The position numbers were made by a program, and so were the translations under genes. Under the pieces are notes generated by a model. That model saw only the letters and a list, made by a program, of their open reading frames with translations, was not told the DNA's origin and searched no databases. From Crotophaga sulcirostris (lineage: Eukaryota > Chordata > Aves > Cuculiformes > Crotophagidae), in NCBI GenBank assembly GCA_013397455.1, contig VYZB01000125.1, positions 604,900 to 668,899 on the forward strand: a stretch of DNA of 64,000 nucleotides. The letters are read 5' to 3'. Shown here piece by piece: positions 62,069 through 64,000 of this stretch. Position 1 is the stretch's first letter, and every line of letters begins with the position of its first letter.

Positions 62069-63443
62069 GTATGTATGTGCTTATAAGAATTTTTATCCGA
62101 ACATTTTATGAATTCAACACTTCAAGTTGAAAGAATGAAACAAACTGGCTCCAGCCACAGGAGGACTCGTTAAGATATCGTGTCTTGCTTATTGCGGAGT
62201 TACTCCTATTGTACACTGGGATTGTCTTCTGTAATCACTCCAGTGTTTCTCACCACTAGCCAGGGTTTTTTCTTCTTTTTTTCCAGCAGGGTGCATTGCA
62301 GTAGTGCTATTAGTTTTTTTTTTTTCTAACCCTGCTTTTCTTGTTTTGTTCTGTGCATAGTTGTTGATTTTTGTTTTTTTTAATGGATTGCTTTCAGGAA
62401 AATCATTACCAAACATATAAAGAACAGGCAGACTGTCCTTTCCATGAAATATGCAAAGTGTGATCTCCAACTGAGATGTCATTAGAAAAAGCTTCTGCTG
62501 TCTTAGATAAAAAAGAGCCTTTTTCATTCCACCTGTGGGATACATTTCTTACAGTGCATTACCTGACTGTGCAAAGCTGCATCTGGGAGATGGAGGAGTG
62601 GAGCAGAGATGGGCTGCCCTGTGCGACCTGCTGGGGGTGAAAGTGGGACAGCAGGGAGCTGCTTCTGGGCACCACTCTGCTTCCACTGGCTACATCAGCA
62701 CCAGTCCTGATTGCCAATTTGCAAATTGAATGGTATTCTAAATGTGGCTAGCTTCTATGTAGATTTGAAATAATTCCTGCTATTCTAGCTTCCACAAGAA
62801 ATTTGCTTGGTGTCTAAAAGTATTCGGTGAAAGTTTCTGTTTTCCGTGTAAACGGATATCCAGGGTGGTTTTACCCTCTCCTTCTCTGACCTCAGATGCC
62901 ATCACTCTTTTTGTTTCCAACTAGAAGTATTTGATAATATATTTTGATTCATCTGTACTGGCTATCATCTTAATGGGACTTTTAATCTGTTTGTCTCAGT
63001 GTCTCATTATAGTCTGAGTGTCGACTCCCTTGGAGTATACAAACTGCATCTCCCATGGCATGGAGTTCCAAACACAGTCCAAGGCCCTTTAGCATTGCAA
63101 GAACCCAGCCTACAGAGATGAACAGGTACATAGGTGGTTCATGGTCTGCATGAAGCTTCTGTGAGGCAACACATCTTCCAGGATTTTTTTTTTTTTGCCT
63201 GTATTACTGTTTTTTTATGGAGGAAAAAAAGAAGAACTTTTTAGAGGCTTCTATCTTATTTTTTTATTATCTCTAGTCATAACACAGTCTATATCTTCGT
63301 AGTATTCAAGTTGTCATGAATTTAAAAAAACCCCAACAACTCCAAAACCCAAACAAATCATGTTTCTACGCAGAGGGATCTTTTATGACCATACTATGAG
63401 ATTCTTGTGGTCATAGCTTCTGCTGCAAAGCTGGAATACTTAC
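62069..63443. other. Non-genic sequence
   Basis: Contains a GC-richer patch at 62,560-62,715, poly-T near 62,310 and 63,184, and an A/C-rich low-complexity tract near 63,322-63,357. The minus-strand frame at 62,189-62,545 (118 codons) is Lys-rich from T-rich DNA and is not called. Confidence 0.55.
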
Positions 63444-63533
63444 CTTGGACATACTCATAAATGTCTCGTACTTATCCTTGGCTTGGTGGTTTGCAGCTGT
63501 CACAGAGGTGTGAGACCCCTGACTTTGACCTTG
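63444..63533 (-). other. Candidate internal coding exon (90 bp), unassigned
   Basis: On the minus strand, the acceptor TTTAAGTCTTCATATTAG (AG at 63,535-63,534) precedes exactly 30 open codons. They end in AAG at a near-perfect donor AAG before GTAAGTATT (GT at 63,443-63,442). Both boundaries are in phase 0 and the codon immediately upstream is the TAG of the acceptor, so the frame is open only within the exon. The translation starts QGQSQGSHTSVTAANH and ends KDKYETFMSMSK: hydrophilic, balanced, unlike the Phe/Leu-rich chance frames elsewhere. Its GC looks higher than the flanks, and it retains a CpG. I do not recognise the protein. It is the best exon candidate here but remains unproven. Confidence 0.3.
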
Positions 63534-64000
63534 CTAATATGAAGACTTAAATGTGAAGCGCTCACTGTTTGATAGTAAAACCGGTATTTGCTGAAGGAGC
63601 CACTGAGACATCTCTGAGTCCTCAGGCTGTTGCCATAAGCATCTATCTGAGCCAGCTTGACAGCATGCTGCCTACTAGCAGTGCCATACCAAACAGGAGC
63701 AAGAAGTATTTCTGTTAGCACATCTTGTTCAAATATCTATTTTGATGGTTTCCTACAAGGAAACATGAACTCAAAGGAGTTATGCAAAAGATCTTCATGT
63801 TATGTTAAAAAACCAACCAATTAACCAAAAAAAAACCCCATAAAACCTTTGTCTGTAGCATCTGGAGGTACTCACAAGGTGCCTGGTAAAGCCAAGGTTT
63901 TTATCTACAGGTACTGATGAGTGTGTCTAAGCAAAGAGGACCACCTCTGTCATTAGGTACATCTTCCTGGGCAGAGAACAACTGCTGTGTTGGTCTCTGT
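63534..64000. other. Non-genic sequence at window end
   Basis: If 63,444-63,533 is an exon, this would be its upstream intron. It has an A/C-rich low-complexity stretch at about 63,807-63,846. No second splice-flanked open segment is evident before the window ends. Confidence 0.5.

Noticed and set aside
62189..62545. 118-codon minus-strand frame
   Set aside because: Lys/Thr-rich from the reverse of T-rich DNA; no domain and no splice boundaries.
1..64000. CRISPR arrays, operons, tRNA or rRNA genes, mitochondrial insertions
   Set aside because: No regularly spaced repeats, no cloverleaf or rRNA core sequences that I could recognise, and no mitochondrial-like coding runs.

Overview
This window reads as vertebrate nuclear DNA, most likely from a bird. 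The evidence is the repeats. There are three 3'-end fragments of CR1 retrotransposons with the tail sequence typical of birds, one older CR1 fragment that still shows reverse-transcriptase motifs, and part of an endogenous-retrovirus LTR of a type widespread in bird genomes (probably Neoaves; the taxonomic level is inference from memory of these families). No mammalian SINE or L1 is visible, repeat density is low, the sequence is AT-rich with very few CpGs, and there is nothing bacterial such as dense reading frames or Shine-Dalgarno spacing.

Layout. 1-25,124: AT-rich single-copy sequence with scattered poly-T tracts, one short direct duplication, a CR1 tail at about 12,624-12,750 and a G-run at 17,544. 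25,125-25,815: the old CR1 reverse-transcriptase fragment, minus strand. 25,816-35,643: single-copy DNA with a regulatory-looking block near 26,700-27,010, twin poly-T tracts at 28,544-28,619, a CR1 tail at 31,161-31,302 and a polypyrimidine/polypurine hairpin at 33,936. 35,644-36,020: truncated LTR, minus strand. 36,021-64,000: mostly single-copy DNA with an AT-dinucleotide microsatellite near 46,200, a homeodomain/POU-site-rich block near 56,905-57,120, a very short CR1 tail at 59,176-59,257 and an AT-rich low-complexity patch near 59,870.

Genes. I recognise no protein-coding or RNA gene. No open frame exceeds 141 codons, and the longer ones look like chance in AT-rich DNA. A few segments have good splice consensus at both ends plus an open frame. 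The best are 63,444-63,533 (minus) and the phase-compatible pair 39,721-39,921 / 40,141-40,330 (plus). They are candidate exons only; I could not match any to a known protein, and segments like them are expected by chance in 64 kb. The simplest reading is a large intron or an intergenic gene desert. I see no sign of a new multi-gene system.
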